The notes under the pieces were generated by a model. It worked only from the letters and a program-made list of their open reading frames with translations, made no database searches and was not told the origin of the DNA. A stretch of DNA of 64,000 nucleotides from positions 92,695 to 156,694 of the forward strand of contig NZ_RQGA01000019.1 of NCBI RefSeq assembly GCF_004769575.1. Direction: 5' to 3'. Below, piece after piece: positions 1 through 10,640 of this stretch (its first letter is position 1; each line of letters starts with the position of its first letter). Source of the stretch: Leptospira perdikensis (GTDB lineage: Bacteria > Spirochaetota > Leptospiria > Leptospirales > Leptospiraceae). The translations under genes and the position numbers were made by a program.

Positions 1-13
1 TAATTGTGTTCAT
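1..13 (-). CDS. Possible start of a leftward gene cut by the window edge
   Basis: Only the first four codons (M-N-T-I) of a leftward reading frame are inside the window. The reason to report it is a strong Shine-Dalgarno-like GGAGG about ten bases before the ATG on the minus strand, with no competing gene until the DsbA-like gene to the right. Nothing can be said about the product. The roughly 160 bases between this start and the rightward DsbA-like gene would then be a divergent promoter region; no clear promoter boxes were recognised in it. Confidence 0.35.
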
Positions 14-175
14 TTTTCCCAAACCTCCGTGTTCAGGATTTGCTTTTGAGAAAAAATTTCCTTTTCCCTCCCTCAGATTTTCGGTTATTTCGAGGAAGGC
101 TTTAGCGAAAATCGTTTATTTTTTTTCAGTTTTTTCCGTTTGATTGCCCGCTTTATGGCCGGGAAGCTGGCAGGG

Positions 176-1225
176 ATGGAAAATAATTTTAAAAAATGGG
201 TGGAAAATCCCATCTCCAAAATCGTCCTTGCGACCAACTTTGTATTTGTCGTTCTCTTTTTGGTCAGTGTACCGTCCTTTGTTCAGGATTATATTACCCA
301 AGATGCAGTGAGTATCGGTGGGAAAAAATATGACTTAAGTGATGTCAAAGAAACTTCTCCTATTGCTTATTCCAAATTCCAATCGGAATATAAAGGACTC
401 ATTAAAAACACTCTGGGTGAATTTGCTCAGGACAAATTATTTGAACTTGTTGCCAAAGACAAAAACATCAAACCATCCGAAGTATTAAACGAAGGGTTCA
501 CTCCAAGAGAGCCATCTGAAGAAGAAATCATCAATGTATATATGTCCAATAAAGCTCAGTTAGGTGGAAAATCTCTAAATGAGACAAAGGACAAAATTGT
601 TGGATTTTTAAAAAACCAACAAGAACAAGAACATAGCCGAACTGTTTATCGTGAAATCGTTACAAAATATCCTGTTGAATTTTTAATCAAAGAACCAGCA
701 GCAGTTCGAGTGACAGTGGAAGAAAAAAACAATCCATCGATTGGCCCGAAAGATGCAAAAATCACAATCATCGAATTTTCTGATTTTGAATGCCCTTTTT
801 GTAAACGAAGCCAAGATGTGAACCAAAAACTTCGCGAAAAATATAAAGGCCAAATTCGTTGGGTGTTCCGTGATTTCCCACTTCCTTTCCACCAAGATGC
901 AATGTATGCTCATATGGCTGCCAATTGTTCTGTATCAGAAGGAAAGTATTGGGATGTATTCAACATACTTTTTGAAAACAGTGGGAACTTAGGTAAGGCT
1001 AATGTGGATGCCTTAGTTTTAAAAGCAGGTATGCCTAAAGACAAATACCAAGCTTGTATGAGAAATGCTTCTAGTTTAAAAGCAGAAATTGATGCGGATA
1101 TACAAGACGGTCAAAAAGTAGGTGTGAGTGGAACTCCTGCATTTTTTATTAATGGGATCTTTGTTTCGGGAGCGTTACCTTTCGAAAACTTTGATGAGAT
1201 CATTCAAAAAGAACTAAAACAATAA
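176..1225 (+). CDS. Membrane-anchored DsbA-family thiol oxidoreductase
   Basis: The protein has a short cytoplasmic N-terminus, one membrane segment (about residues 15-38, rich in V/F/L), a roughly 140-residue charged helical linker, and a C-terminal DsbA-like thioredoxin fold. The fold carries the redox motif C-P-F-C near residue 206 inside FSDFECPFCKRSQ and the cis-proline loop GVSGTPAFFI near the end. This predicts disulfide exchange on exported proteins in the periplasm. The linker resembles the region before the thioredoxin domain in spirochaetal and deltaproteobacterial DsbA-like proteins. The frame is open upstream to a TTG at 140 and an ATG at 155; the ATG at 176 is chosen because AGGG-like purines lie close upstream, but 155 is possible. 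mdh follows 28 bases downstream and may be co-transcribed. Confidence 0.8.
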   Translation: MENNFKKWVENPISKIVLATNFVFVVLFLVSVPSFVQDYITQDAVSIGGKKYDLSDVKETSPIAYSKFQSEYKGLIKNTLGEFAQDKLFELVAKDKNIKPSEVLNEGFTPREPSEEEIINVYMSNKAQLGGKSLNETKDKIVGFLKNQQEQEHSRTVYREIVTKYPVEFLIKEPAAVRVTVEEKNNPSIGPKDAKITIIEFSDFECPFCKRSQDVNQKLREKYKGQIRWVFRDFPLPFHQDAMYAHMAANCSVSEGKYWDVFNILFENSGNLGKANVDALVLKAGMPKDKYQACMRNASSLKAEIDADIQDGQKVGVSGTPAFFINGIFVSGALPFENFDEIIQKELKQ

Positions 1226-1253
1226 TAGATTATAAAATTTAAGGAAAATTTAT

Positions 1254-2237
1254 ATGAGCAAAAAAGTAAAAGTTGCTGTTACTGGTGCTGCCGGACAAAT
1301 CGGATACGCACTTCTATTTCGTATCGCTTCAGGACAAATGTTTGGACCTGACACTGCAGTAGAACTCCAACTATTGGAATTGGAACAAGCTCTTCCAGCG
1401 GCCAAAGGTGTTATCATGGAATTAGATGACTGCGCTTTCCCTCTGTTGGAAAAAGTGTCTGTGTCTTCTAACATTGATGAAGCGTTCCGTGACATCAACT
1501 GGGCTCTTCTTGTTGGATCTGTTCCAAGAAAAGCGGGAATGGAAAGGGGAGACCTCCTTAAAATCAACGGTGGAATTTTTACAACTCAAGGAAAAGCAAT
1601 CGAAAAGAATGCTGCAAGTGACGTAAGAGTTCTCGTTGTTGGTAACCCTTGTAATACAAACGCTCTCATTGCAATGAACAACGCAAAAGGTGTTCCGTCT
1701 GACAGATGGTTTGCGATGACAGGTCTTGATGAAAATCGTGCAAAAACACAACTTGCCCAAAAAGCAGGAGTTCTTGTAAAAGACGTTTCTAACGTTGCGA
1801 TTTGGGGAAACCACTCCGCAACTCAATACCCAGACTTCTATAACGCAAAAATTAAAGGAAAAGTAGCCACTGATGTGATCTCTGACCACGACTGGTTGAA
1901 AGGTGATTTTATCTCTACTGTTCAAAAACGTGGAGCCGCGATCATTGCAGCAAGAGGGGCATCTTCTGCAGCATCGGCAGCAAACGCAGTAGTTGATACA
2001 GTACATAACATTGTCACTCCTACGAAAGCGGGAGACTGGTTCAGTGCTGCATGTCACTCTAATGGTGAGTATGGTGTAGACAAAGGTCTTATCTTTGGAT
2101 ACCCATTGAAATCAGATGGAAAAAAAGTAGAGATCGTGACTGGTCTTGAAATCAATGCGTTTGGTAAGGAAAAATTTGACATCACTCACAACGAGTTGAA
2201 AGAAGAAAGAAACGAAGTAAAAGATATGTTAGGTTAA
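1254..2237 (+). CDS. mdh: Malate dehydrogenase
   Basis: NAD-dependent malate dehydrogenase of the TCA cycle, interconverting malate and oxaloacetate in the cytoplasm. At 327 residues it has the length of the type 2, cytosolic-like MDH family. The N-terminal Rossmann motif GAAGQIGY, the substrate-loop region [24 protein letters not shown], and the catalytic histidine motif [12 protein letters not shown] are all present. The ATG is preceded by AAGGAAAA at a suitable distance. The gene is followed at once by a bidirectional-looking terminator hairpin. The assignment is secure. Confidence 0.97.
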   Translation: MSKKVKVAVTGAAGQIGYALLFRIASGQMFGPDTAVELQLLELEQALPAAKGVIMELDDCAFPLLEKVSVSSNIDEAFRDINWALLVGSVPRKAGMERGDLLKINGGIFTTQGKAIEKNAASDVRVLVVGNPCNTNALIAMNNAKGVPSDRWFAMTGLDENRAKTQLAQKAGVLVKDVSNVAIWGNHSATQYPDFYNAKIKGKVATDVISDHDWLKGDFISTVQKRGAAIIAARGASSAASAANAVVDTVHNIVTPTKAGDWFSAACHSNGEYGVDKGLIFGYPLKSDGKKVEIVTGLEINAFGKEKFDITHNELKEERNEVKDMLG

Positions 2238-2268
2238 TTCTTAAACATTCAACTACTTGTAAGAAAAG

Positions 2269-2302
2269 AACCCGTTCGCTGAAAAGTTGACGGGTTTTTT
2301 TA
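2269..2302. terminator. Rho-independent terminator after mdh
   Basis: Arms AACCCGT (2269-2275) and ACGGGTT (2290-2296) flank a 14-base loop and are followed by a run of T. The reverse strand offers A-rich sequence before the hairpin and so could also end the convergent hydrolase gene, whose stop codon (2300-2302) lies inside the T tract. Confidence 0.85.
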
Positions 2303-3163
2303 TTCCCTACCTTGTAACCAATTTTCCAATTGATATAAAAAATCATCCGATTTTTCAAAAAAGGGTAAGTGGCTACTTTTTTCTATCACAGTCATTTGAA
2401 TTTCCGGAAACCTTTTTAAAATTGGATCCCAAGTGTAATAAGGTGCGACTTGGTAGTCTTCTTTTCCCATACAAATCCAAATGGGAACCTCAAGTTTTTT
2501 GAAATACTCACTAACATCAATATCTCGAAAGACTTCTCCAAACAAATAATCAAAGGCGAGTTTGTTTGTATGGATTCCTTCCCAAAACTTTCGAGAAGGA
2601 AATGGAACTTGGTAGAATCCTTTTGCTTCCAAACTCACACAGTAATGAATGAAAAAATCTGAAGGTGTCTCCTTTATATTTTTTTGAAACTGGATTTGGT
2701 TTTGTAAATGTGCCGCTTTACGTATGTTAGATGCTTGTCTGTCGAAATAAACTTCTGCTTCAAACATTGGACTGCCGTGGCTTGGGCCTGTGGAGATCAT
2801 TCCGAGATGGGAGACTTGGTTTGGATATTTTGCTGCATAGGCAAGGGCCATATATCCATGTCCTGAATGGCCAATGACAGGACAGGCCGGGATCCCTAAC
2901 TCTGTTTGTATGGAGGAAAAGTCTCCTAATAATTTCTCTAAAGCGTAATCATCCGTTGTTTCTTTTTCCGAACCAGTTCGTTTGGCAAACCCTCTTTGGT
3001 CCACCACAGTGATTTGATATCTCTTCGCGATTTCTAAAGGGATGACTCTTGGATAATACAAAGCACTTCCGATCCAAAATAGAGGAGGGCCCTCTGTGTT
3101 GTTCCTCGCCACTTGGAGGGAAAATCCCTCTCTTTCGATTGTTTGGTATTTCCATTCAAACAT
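2300..3163 (-). CDS. Alpha/beta hydrolase
   Basis: A 287-residue alpha/beta-hydrolase-fold protein. The oxyanion region (residues 25-35), the nucleophile elbow G-H-S-G-H (serine near residue 98) and a C-terminal SSHLPFFE segment supplying the catalytic histidine are visible; the likely acid is in the MGKEDY segment before it. The substrate cannot be read from sequence; proline-iminopeptidase-like and epoxide-hydrolase-like enzymes share this layout. The start is supported by AGGAG a few bases upstream. The gene is divergent from a MarR-type regulator and its presumptive promoter overlaps the two inverted repeats at 3205-3241, so it is a good candidate for a target of that repressor (inference). 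Confidence 0.85.
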   Translation of the reverse strand: MFEWKYQTIEREGFSLQVARNNTEGPPLFWIGSALYYPRVIPLEIAKRYQITVVDQRGFAKRTGSEKETTDDYALEKLLGDFSSIQTELGIPACPVIGHSGHGYMALAYAAKYPNQVSHLGMISTGPSHGSPMFEAEVYFDRQASNIRKAAHLQNQIQFQKNIKETPSDFFIHYCVSLEAKGFYQVPFPSRKFWEGIHTNKLAFDYLFGEVFRDIDVSEYFKKLEVPIWICMGKEDYQVAPYYTWDPILKRFPEIQMTVIEKSSHLPFFEKSDDFLYQLENWLQGRE

Positions 3164-3204
3164 TCCTAACTCCTAGAAATTACTAAAAAGGCAAAATTCC
3201 ATAT

Positions 3205-3241
3205 AGTTGCAATATACAACTATATGGTTGCTATTTGCAAC
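3205..3241. promoter_or_regulatory. Two tandem inverted repeats, probable MarR operators
   Basis: Repeat 1 (3205-3221) reads AGTTGCAATATACAACT, with outer arms AGTTG/CAACT. Repeat 2 (3227-3241) has perfect arms GTTGC and GCAAC around TATTT. Their centres (3213 and 3234) are 21 bases apart, two helical turns, so two dimers would sit on the same face. They lie between the divergent hydrolase and MarR genes. On the minus strand TTGCAA and TATATT, 18 bases apart, would form a promoter fully covered by the repeats. Autoregulation and control of the hydrolase are inferred. Confidence 0.65.
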
Positions 3242-3269
3242 TAAAAAAGACTTGAAAAATGTAGGGGAA

Positions 3270-3740
3270 ATGGGTGGAGTGGAAGTTGTGAAAGGAATCT
3301 CAAACCATCTCGGGATTTATATGAGTGAAACCTTACTTCTTATGAGACGGTTTCTTGCGGATGAATTTTCAAAAAATAAAATCGGAATGCGGTTTGAGGA
3401 ATGGATGCAGATTCTCCCTTTGCTGGAATCCGAGAGTTTAAACCAAAAGGAACTGAGCGAACGTTTGGTAAAAGACAAAACCACTGTTTCCAGACTTGTG
3501 GATGGTTGGGTGAAAAAATCATGGGTGAAACGAGAAGTTTCTCCGCAAGACAAACGAAATTATGTTTTACGACTTTCCAAAAAAGGAAAAGAAATCTGGG
3601 AGAAGGGACTTCCCATTGTCACCACGGCTGATCTCGTGTTTCGAAAGGACTTTACAGAGGCAGACGAAAAGGAACTGTATTTACTTCTTTTTAAAATCCA
3701 ATCTTCTGTGCAACTGAATGGGAATGGAAAATATAATTAG
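3270..3740 (+). CDS. MarR-family transcriptional regulator
   Basis: The product is about 156 residues. It has the MarR winged-helix core: helices around EWMQILPLLESESLNQKELSERL, the recognition helix DKTTVSRLVDGW, and the wing with the hallmark basic D-K-R turn in VSPQDKRNYVLRLSKKG. It should bind DNA as a dimer and release it on binding a small ligand. The reading frame is open to a TTG at 3207, but that codon lies inside the probable operator, so the start must be downstream: ATG 3270, or GTG 3288, which has GGAG eight bases before it. It is divergent from an alpha/beta hydrolase, the usual arrangement of a local MarR repressor and its target. It ends close to the convergent prmC. Confidence 0.87.
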   Translation: MGGVEVVKGISNHLGIYMSETLLLMRRFLADEFSKNKIGMRFEEWMQILPLLESESLNQKELSERLVKDKTTVSRLVDGWVKKSWVKREVSPQDKRNYVLRLSKKGKEIWEKGLPIVTTADLVFRKDFTEADEKELYLLLFKIQSSVQLNGNGKYN

Positions 3741-3745
3741 ATTGG

Positions 3746-4620
3746 TTAAGTAACTTCGGCAAAGAAAAAACGTTCTTTATTCGAACTGTCTAAAATTCTT
3801 TTTGTAGAAACAAAACCCAAACTCTTCGCAATCTCTTCCACATCATCCATATACAAAGGATGGGTTTCCATCATTAGTTTCCCACCCGGAAGTAGTCTGG
3901 ATTTAATAGCAGATAACAATCGTTTGTGGAATTCTTTAAAATCAGAAACAAATAAGGCCATATGGGGTTCATAGTCGAGAACATCCGGCATAATCTCTGG
4001 TTTTTCTGACTCAGGGATATAAGGAGGATTAGAAACAATTAAATCAAATTGTAAGTCTTTTGGGAGAGAGGAATCCAAATCAGAAACATAAAAATTTGTT
4101 TTTTCTTGAAGGTTGTATTTTTCTGCATTACGCCTGCTCATTTCGATGGCTTTTTCGGAAAGATCAGAAAGAGTCACTACACTGGATGGAAGAAGTTGTG
4201 TTAGGCTAAGGCCAATACATCCACTTCCCGAACAAAGATCCCAAATTTGAATTTCTTTTGGCTCTGCGAATGATAACTCTTCTTTCTTTTTCCAAAGGTA
4301 ATCGACTAGTTCTTCAGTTTCCGGTCTTGGGATGAGAACATCTTCCGAAACAAAATATTCAAATTTATGAAATCCTTTTTTACCAGTGATATAAGCGACT
4401 GGTTTTCTTTTACTTCGTTCAACAATTCGTTCTCTATAGACATCAATTTCTTTTTGGCCGAGTGGCATTTCAAATTGAGAATAGAGTTTGATACGGGGTA
4501 GGTTTAAAAGATCAGAAAGGATCCATTCTGCATCTACACGGGGATTTGGAATTTCCTTTTTTTCCAGAAATTCTGTAGATCGTTTTAGGTAATAAAGAAG
4601 AGTTCCTGGTTGTTCCGCCA
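3746..4620 (-). CDS. prmC: Release factor glutamine methyltransferase
   Basis: PrmC/HemK methylates the glutamine of the GGQ motif in peptide chain release factors RF1 and RF2. The N-terminal helical domain (residues 1-85) contains the typical RVDAEWILSDLL segment. The methyltransferase domain has the SAM-binding motif DLCSGSGCIGLSL and the catalytic N-P-P-Y near residue 197. Length (291 residues) fits the family. The frame extends to 4636, inside the tRNA-Arg gene, so the ATG at 4620 is chosen; the purine tract before it is the 3' acceptor strand of that tRNA. Last gene of a leftward unit with the two cyclic-nucleotide-binding proteins and the tRNA. Confidence 0.95.
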
Positions 4621-4627
4621 TATTTTT

Positions 4628-4700
4628 TGCCCCCAACAGGATTCGAACCTGTGTCCCCAGTTTAGGAAACTAGTGCTCTATCCACCTGAGCTATGGGAGC
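4628..4700 (-). tRNA. tRNA-Arg (anticodon CCT)
   Basis: A 73-nucleotide cloverleaf is readable on the minus strand: acceptor GCTCCCA paired with TGGGGGC (one G-U pair), D stem GCTC/GAGC, anticodon stem CTAGT/ACTGG with loop TTCCTAA (anticodon CCT, reading AGG), T arm ACAGG-TTCGAAT-CCTGT, discriminator A. The 3' CCA is not encoded. It sits four bases after the stop of the Crp-like gene and eight bases before the prmC start, so it is probably cut out of a joint transcript. Confidence 0.95.
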
Positions 4701-4704
4701 TTTT

Positions 4705-5349
4705 TTACGTAGGTTTACGTTTCTGATTCACTATCCTTTGGAAATCGGAGATATTGTGAATAACAATTTTATCTGGATAAAGATCCAATTTGCCCGTTTT
4801 TACATATTGCATCAGTACTTTTTGGACTTCACCTACGGGTTGGGCACACCAATTGGCAATGTCATCCACAGTGGCAGAAAGGATAATTTCATTGTATACA
4901 TCATTGTTATACTGCTTTTCGTATAACATAACAAAGACGTCACAGACCTTTCCAATGATATCATCCATGAGAAGGATCATAAGTCGACGTTTTTGATCAT
5001 AAATTCGAAAGGAAAAAATATGAAGGAGTTTCATCGCGAGTGCCGGGTTTTTGGTCATCAGCATTTCGAAATTGGCACGATTGAAGTTTAGAGCTTTGAC
5101 TTCTGTCACAGCAATGGCAGTTGCCGAACGAGGTTGTTCCTCTAAAATGGCCATCTCTCCTAGAATATCCCCAGCTTCCAATACATCTAAAGTTTTGATA
5201 CTGGTTCCAATGGTTTTAGTGATTTTTACTTTTCCCTCTTTGATGAGGTAAAAGTCATTTCCGGGTTCATATTCACAAAACAATACTTCGTTTGGTTGGA
5301 ATACCTTTCCAAATTTGCCAAACATAGCTTCCAACATTTGATCGTTCAC
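4705..5349 (-). CDS. Crp/Fnr-type cyclic-nucleotide-binding regulator
   Basis: The 214-residue protein has an N-terminal cyclic-nucleotide-binding beta-roll (residues 10-125) with the phosphate-binding cassette region [21 protein letters not shown], a good match to the consensus G-E-x-x-L-x-x-x-R-A-T. A dimerisation helix follows, then a C-terminal helix-turn-helix ([21 protein letters not shown]) like that of Crp. It is likely a transcription factor responding to a cyclic nucleotide or a related ligand. It starts with GTG, overlapping by one base the TAG of the gene before it, so translation is probably coupled to that second cyclic-nucleotide-binding protein. Confidence 0.85.
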   Translation of the reverse strand: MNDQMLEAMFGKFGKVFQPNEVLFCEYEPGNDFYLIKEGKVKITKTIGTSIKTLDVLEAGDILGEMAILEEQPRSATAIAVTEVKALNFNRANFEMLMTKNPALAMKLLHIFSFRIYDQKRRLMILLMDDIIGKVCDVFVMLYEKQYNNDVYNEIILSATVDDIANWCAQPVGEVQKVLMQYVKTGKLDLYPDKIVIHNISDFQRIVNQKRKPT

Positions 5350-6401
5350 TATTTGCCTCCTTTGAGTTTGGATTTAGCATCTTCGGAGATACTATCATCC
5401 AAAGGTGGCATTTGAGTAACCTTTTGGAATAGTTGTTTGGCTTTTTCTTTTTCACCAGATGCTTCTGTAGCAAGTGCTAGGTGATAAAGGTTTTCTTTGA
5501 GTAAAAGACCTTTTGGGTATTTTTTGATAAAACTAGAAAAATGAGTGATGGCGCTCGGATAGTCTTTGGCTTTGAAACTAGACTTACCCATGTAAAATAA
5601 TGAGTTTTCTACAAACTGTTCTTCTTCTTGGGTGACTGAGTCTGTTCTTTCCGAAACTGTTTTGAAAAGATCGATGGAATCTGCGTATTTCCCAGCATTC
5701 ATTAGAGTAGATGCTTTGTCATATTGGGAAAGGATGGAGTTGGGATCTACACTCGAAGTGGCGTTTGGAGAGGGAACAGCCATCGTTTTTAACATCTCTT
5801 GGAGTTTGCCCGCTTGTGCACCAGGTTCTGGTTTGTATACTAACTCTTGTATGGTGAGAGGGAACGGCGTTTTTTTACGAGCTAGGTCAACCAATTGTTT
5901 GGCCCGGTCAATGTACATTCCGTCTGGATAATGTTGTAAATACTTTTCAAAAGCATAGGCCGCATGTTCGAAATTGCCATTTTTGTAAAAAACTTCGGCC
6001 ACATTCATCAGTTCAAAAGCAGGATTCTTCGCTTCCCCTTGTCCGAGGATTTCCCTAACCTGGCGGTGGACTTGCCGAAGTTGGCTTGAGAACACTTTTA
6101 ACATTTTGATGATGAGATGGGTTTTGTCTGAGACGAATTTTTCAAATTCGGGGACTTTAAAGACAAGAACTGTAGCGGCTCCTATGACTTGAGCTGTTTC
6201 TTCTCTAGGGTAACGACCGATGGCACTCTTAACTCCGAAAAACTCACCGAGTTTTACATCCTCTTTCAGCTCCACACCGTTGATATTCGTGTAAGTTAGT
6301 ACAACACGACCTTTTTGTAGTACAAAGATATCCTCCGCCTTGTCTTTCTCGAAGTAGACGATGGAACCTCCTTTGTAATTACGAACTATGGGACCTGACA
6401 A
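5349..6401 (-). CDS. Cyclic-nucleotide-binding domain protein with TPR repeats
   Basis: Residues 1-110 form a cyclic-nucleotide-binding fold ([25 protein letters not shown] start, cassette [22 protein letters not shown]). It is followed by a helical part with TPR-like units near residues 140-180 ([22 protein letters not shown]) and 225-320 (two or three more repeats, including [19 protein letters not shown]). There is no helix-turn-helix, so it is more likely a protein-protein adaptor controlled by nucleotide binding than a DNA-binding regulator. It overlaps the Crp-like gene by one base. Tandem genes with the same sensory domain suggest a shared signal (inference). Confidence 0.8.
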   Translation of the reverse strand: MSGPIVRNYKGGSIVYFEKDKAEDIFVLQKGRVVLTYTNINGVELKEDVKLGEFFGVKSAIGRYPREETAQVIGAATVLVFKVPEFEKFVSDKTHLIIKMLKVFSSQLRQVHRQVREILGQGEAKNPAFELMNVAEVFYKNGNFEHAAYAFEKYLQHYPDGMYIDRAKQLVDLARKKTPFPLTIQELVYKPEPGAQAGKLQEMLKTMAVPSPNATSSVDPNSILSQYDKASTLMNAGKYADSIDLFKTVSERTDSVTQEEEQFVENSLFYMGKSSFKAKDYPSAITHFSSFIKKYPKGLLLKENLYHLALATEASGEKEKAKQLFQKVTQMPPLDDSISEDAKSKLKGGK

Positions 6402-6426
6402 CTCATGCCTCGCTTGCGCTTCATTT

Positions 6427-7656
6427 TCAAAAATTAGGTAAAAAAGCCAAACTCTTTTTATAACCGACGCTGTCAGAAACTTGTTTCAAGAGTTTTTTTG
6501 GTGAACCAGCTACCAATTTTGTATTTCCATCAATGGATAATTCTTCTGTTTCTAAACCGAAACGAAGAAAGAGTGACTTGTATTCTTGTGACCCATAAAT
6601 CGGATATCCATCGATCACAACCAAATCAATCTGTTTCCATGATAGATCGGATACATTGATTTCTTTTGTATTTTTATCATCGTTGATTATAAGTAAATCT
6701 GCAGAAAGGCCTGGCATAAGTGCATCTGGATTGCCTAATCGAAATGCTTTCCTTGGGTTTTCTGTAATCATTTTGAGTAATGTAGATTCTGGTAATTCTT
6801 CCCCATACAACCCAAAGTAAATTGATTTTGCTGTTTTTAATTCTTCGAGTAAATGAACAGATCCACTGGGTGAATAATCTGTCCCCAAACATACGTTAAC
6901 TCCCATATCTAAAAAAAGTTTGATATTGGTTGTTTTTCCAAATATATGAAGGTTGGAAGTAGGGCACCATACAACGGAGGCACCTTTTTCTACAATTTTT
7001 TCCACTTCCTTTTGTCCAAAAGGTAAACAATGGACAAGTACAGAATGTCCGCCAAGAGCATCCATTTTTTCTAAATATCGAAGGGATTGTTTCGAGTCAT
7101 CATCGAGTCCTTCGGCCAGATGGGTCACAAAAGGAAGTCCTGCGTGTTCTGCCATTCGGTATTCTAGTGCCGGGCCTTCGCCCCAACCCAAACTATAATT
7201 TCCAACAGAATGGGCTAAAGTGTAATCGGAGATCAGTTTTACCGGAAGGATCCCTCGAAATGGATTTTGAACATGATGAGGAATATGATCAAAGACTGTT
7301 GTGACACCTGCAAAAAGGTTTTTATAAGCACCGAGGTAATATAAAATTTCAGGATCCACTTGTTGGCGTTCGGCAAAAACTCCTGAACTTTTATATAAGT
7401 TGTCATAGGACAACCAAGACTGGTGTTTTTCTGTTCCTCCTACTTTGGGAAGGTAACTTGCGAGTAAGTGGTCATGGGAATTGATAAAACCTGGATAGAG
7501 TTTTTTCCCCTTCAATGATAGAGTGATTGTATCTGGTTTTGGAGAAAGAGAGGAATCAACCGCTGTGATTTTTTCCCCTTCCAAAAGAAGATCCAAGGTT
7601 TCTAGTTTTCCGTTGCGATAAATAGAACCTGATTGGAATAGGACAGAGTTTGTCAT
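6427..7656 (-). CDS. Metal-dependent amidohydrolase (deaminase-like)
   Basis: A 409-residue TIM-barrel amidohydrolase of the cytosine deaminase/chlorohydrolase group. The metal ligands are visible in order: H-D-H after PGFINS (about residue 61), H in FVTHLAEG (about 178), H in SVLVHCLPF (about 209) and the catalytic D in GTDYSPSG (about 260). The flanking beta-sandwich is formed by the N-terminal 50 residues and the C-terminal part. The usual substrates are purine or pyrimidine bases, or S-adenosylhomocysteine-like compounds, but the exact one cannot be told. The start overlaps the stop of the LysM gene by one base (TAATG), so the two are translationally coupled. Confidence 0.8.
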   Translation of the reverse strand: MTNSVLFQSGSIYRNGKLETLDLLLEGEKITAVDSSLSPKPDTITLSLKGKKLYPGFINSHDHLLASYLPKVGGTEKHQSWLSYDNLYKSSGVFAERQQVDPEILYYLGAYKNLFAGVTTVFDHIPHHVQNPFRGILPVKLISDYTLAHSVGNYSLGWGEGPALEYRMAEHAGLPFVTHLAEGLDDDSKQSLRYLEKMDALGGHSVLVHCLPFGQKEVEKIVEKGASVVWCPTSNLHIFGKTTNIKLFLDMGVNVCLGTDYSPSGSVHLLEELKTAKSIYFGLYGEELPESTLLKMITENPRKAFRLGNPDALMPGLSADLLIINDDKNTKEINVSDLSWKQIDLVVIDGYPIYGSQEYKSLFLRFGLETEELSIDGNTKLVAGSPKKLLKQVSDSVGYKKSLAFLPNF

Positions 7657-8294
7657 TAGATTCCGTTCTCCAGAATTCGTTCGGGATTTAGACTTTGTTT
7701 TTGTTTATTCACTTGGAAGTAGAGGCCTTTGTCTTTGGATAAAATTCCGAGTCTGTCTTTTGATTTCACTTGTTGGCCTTCTGTGACTTGAATTCGTTCT
7801 AGGTTTCCATACACAGTATAGAGACCATTTGGGTGTTCTAGAACCACAAAATTTTCATACCCATCCATATAATCTAGGTGTACTACTTTTCCTGGAAGGC
7901 TAGCTCGTACAAGTGATGAAGTTCCTCTTTGTAATTGAATCCCTTTATGGGGATCATAAGTGAGTTCTGAAAACTTCTTTAGGACTCGTTCTTTCCTCTC
8001 CAACGGGTAAGAAGGTTTTTCTTTGATAAGGGATTCTGGGGAGATGGAAACCTTCTCATTCTCTTTTGGGATTCGCAGTAGTTCTCTTTCGTAGAGATTT
8101 TCAGTGGTAGTGCGACCATTTAACTTGGCTAAGGTTTCAGCAGAGATTTTGAATTTTCTAGCAATCCCAAACCAGGAATCCCCTTTCACCACACGGTAAG
8201 AAGATGGAATTTCGGGTTTTTGACTTTGTTTGGCAGAAATGGGGGAGAGAAGAGAAATACCCAAAAAGAATAGAATGTATCGAAGTTTTCGCAT
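7656..8294 (-). CDS. Exported LysM protein with degenerate LytM (M23) domain
   Basis: A signal peptide (residues 1-21, ending SPISA) precedes one LysM module (residues 33-76, YRVVKGDSWFGIARKF and following) that should bind peptidoglycan. The C-terminal half has the M23/LytM beta-sheet pattern (GKVVHLDYMDGYENFVVLEHPNGLYTVYGNL, then GQQVKSKDRLGIL). However, the H-x3-D zinc motif is missing and the terminal H-x-H is replaced by YFQVN. It is therefore probably not a peptidase itself but an activator of amidases, like NlpD or EnvC (inference). It begins a leftward unit just after the fusA terminator. Confidence 0.82.
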   Translation of the reverse strand: MRKLRYILFFLGISLLSPISAKQSQKPEIPSSYRVVKGDSWFGIARKFKISAETLAKLNGRTTTENLYERELLRIPKENEKVSISPESLIKEKPSYPLERKERVLKKFSELTYDPHKGIQLQRGTSSLVRASLPGKVVHLDYMDGYENFVVLEHPNGLYTVYGNLERIQVTEGQQVKSKDRLGILSKDKGLYFQVNKQKQSLNPERILENGI

Positions 8295-8341
8295 TCGCCG
8301 TCCCTTCTAAATGTATCGACAGCTAAAAGAGAGAGGGCAAT

Positions 8342-8367
8342 AAAAAAGGCGGGAGAACCCGCCTTTT
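8342..8367 (-). terminator. Rho-independent terminator of fusA
   Basis: A GC-rich hairpin with arms GGCGGG and CCCGCC around a four-base loop, flanked by A and T runs on both sides. Read leftward it follows the fusA stop by about 30 bases and ends in a T tract. Confidence 0.9.
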
Positions 8368-8396
8368 CCAAGATTGAACTTGAGTAAGAATGGTGA

Positions 8397-10514
<2,118 letters not shown>

Positions 10515-10640
10515 ATTTTCCTCAAAAATAAGGTTAGAGTTGAATTGATTCTACCAAAATCTGAAATAGACTGCGTTTGTAAAGTACTTGGGATTTTTGG
10601 TCAAAGGGAAAATCCTGGAGAAAGTAGAGATTAGGGGAAT

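Noticed and set aside
1422..2057. A 211-codon frame antisense to mdh
   Set aside because: It is cysteine- and arginine-rich in the pattern of a reverse-strand shadow, with no start signal; mdh on the other strand is certain.
3207..3269. MarR protein beginning at the TTG 3207
   Set aside because: The codon lies within the probable operator and promoter; later ATG or GTG codons have ribosome-binding sites and give a normal-length MarR protein.
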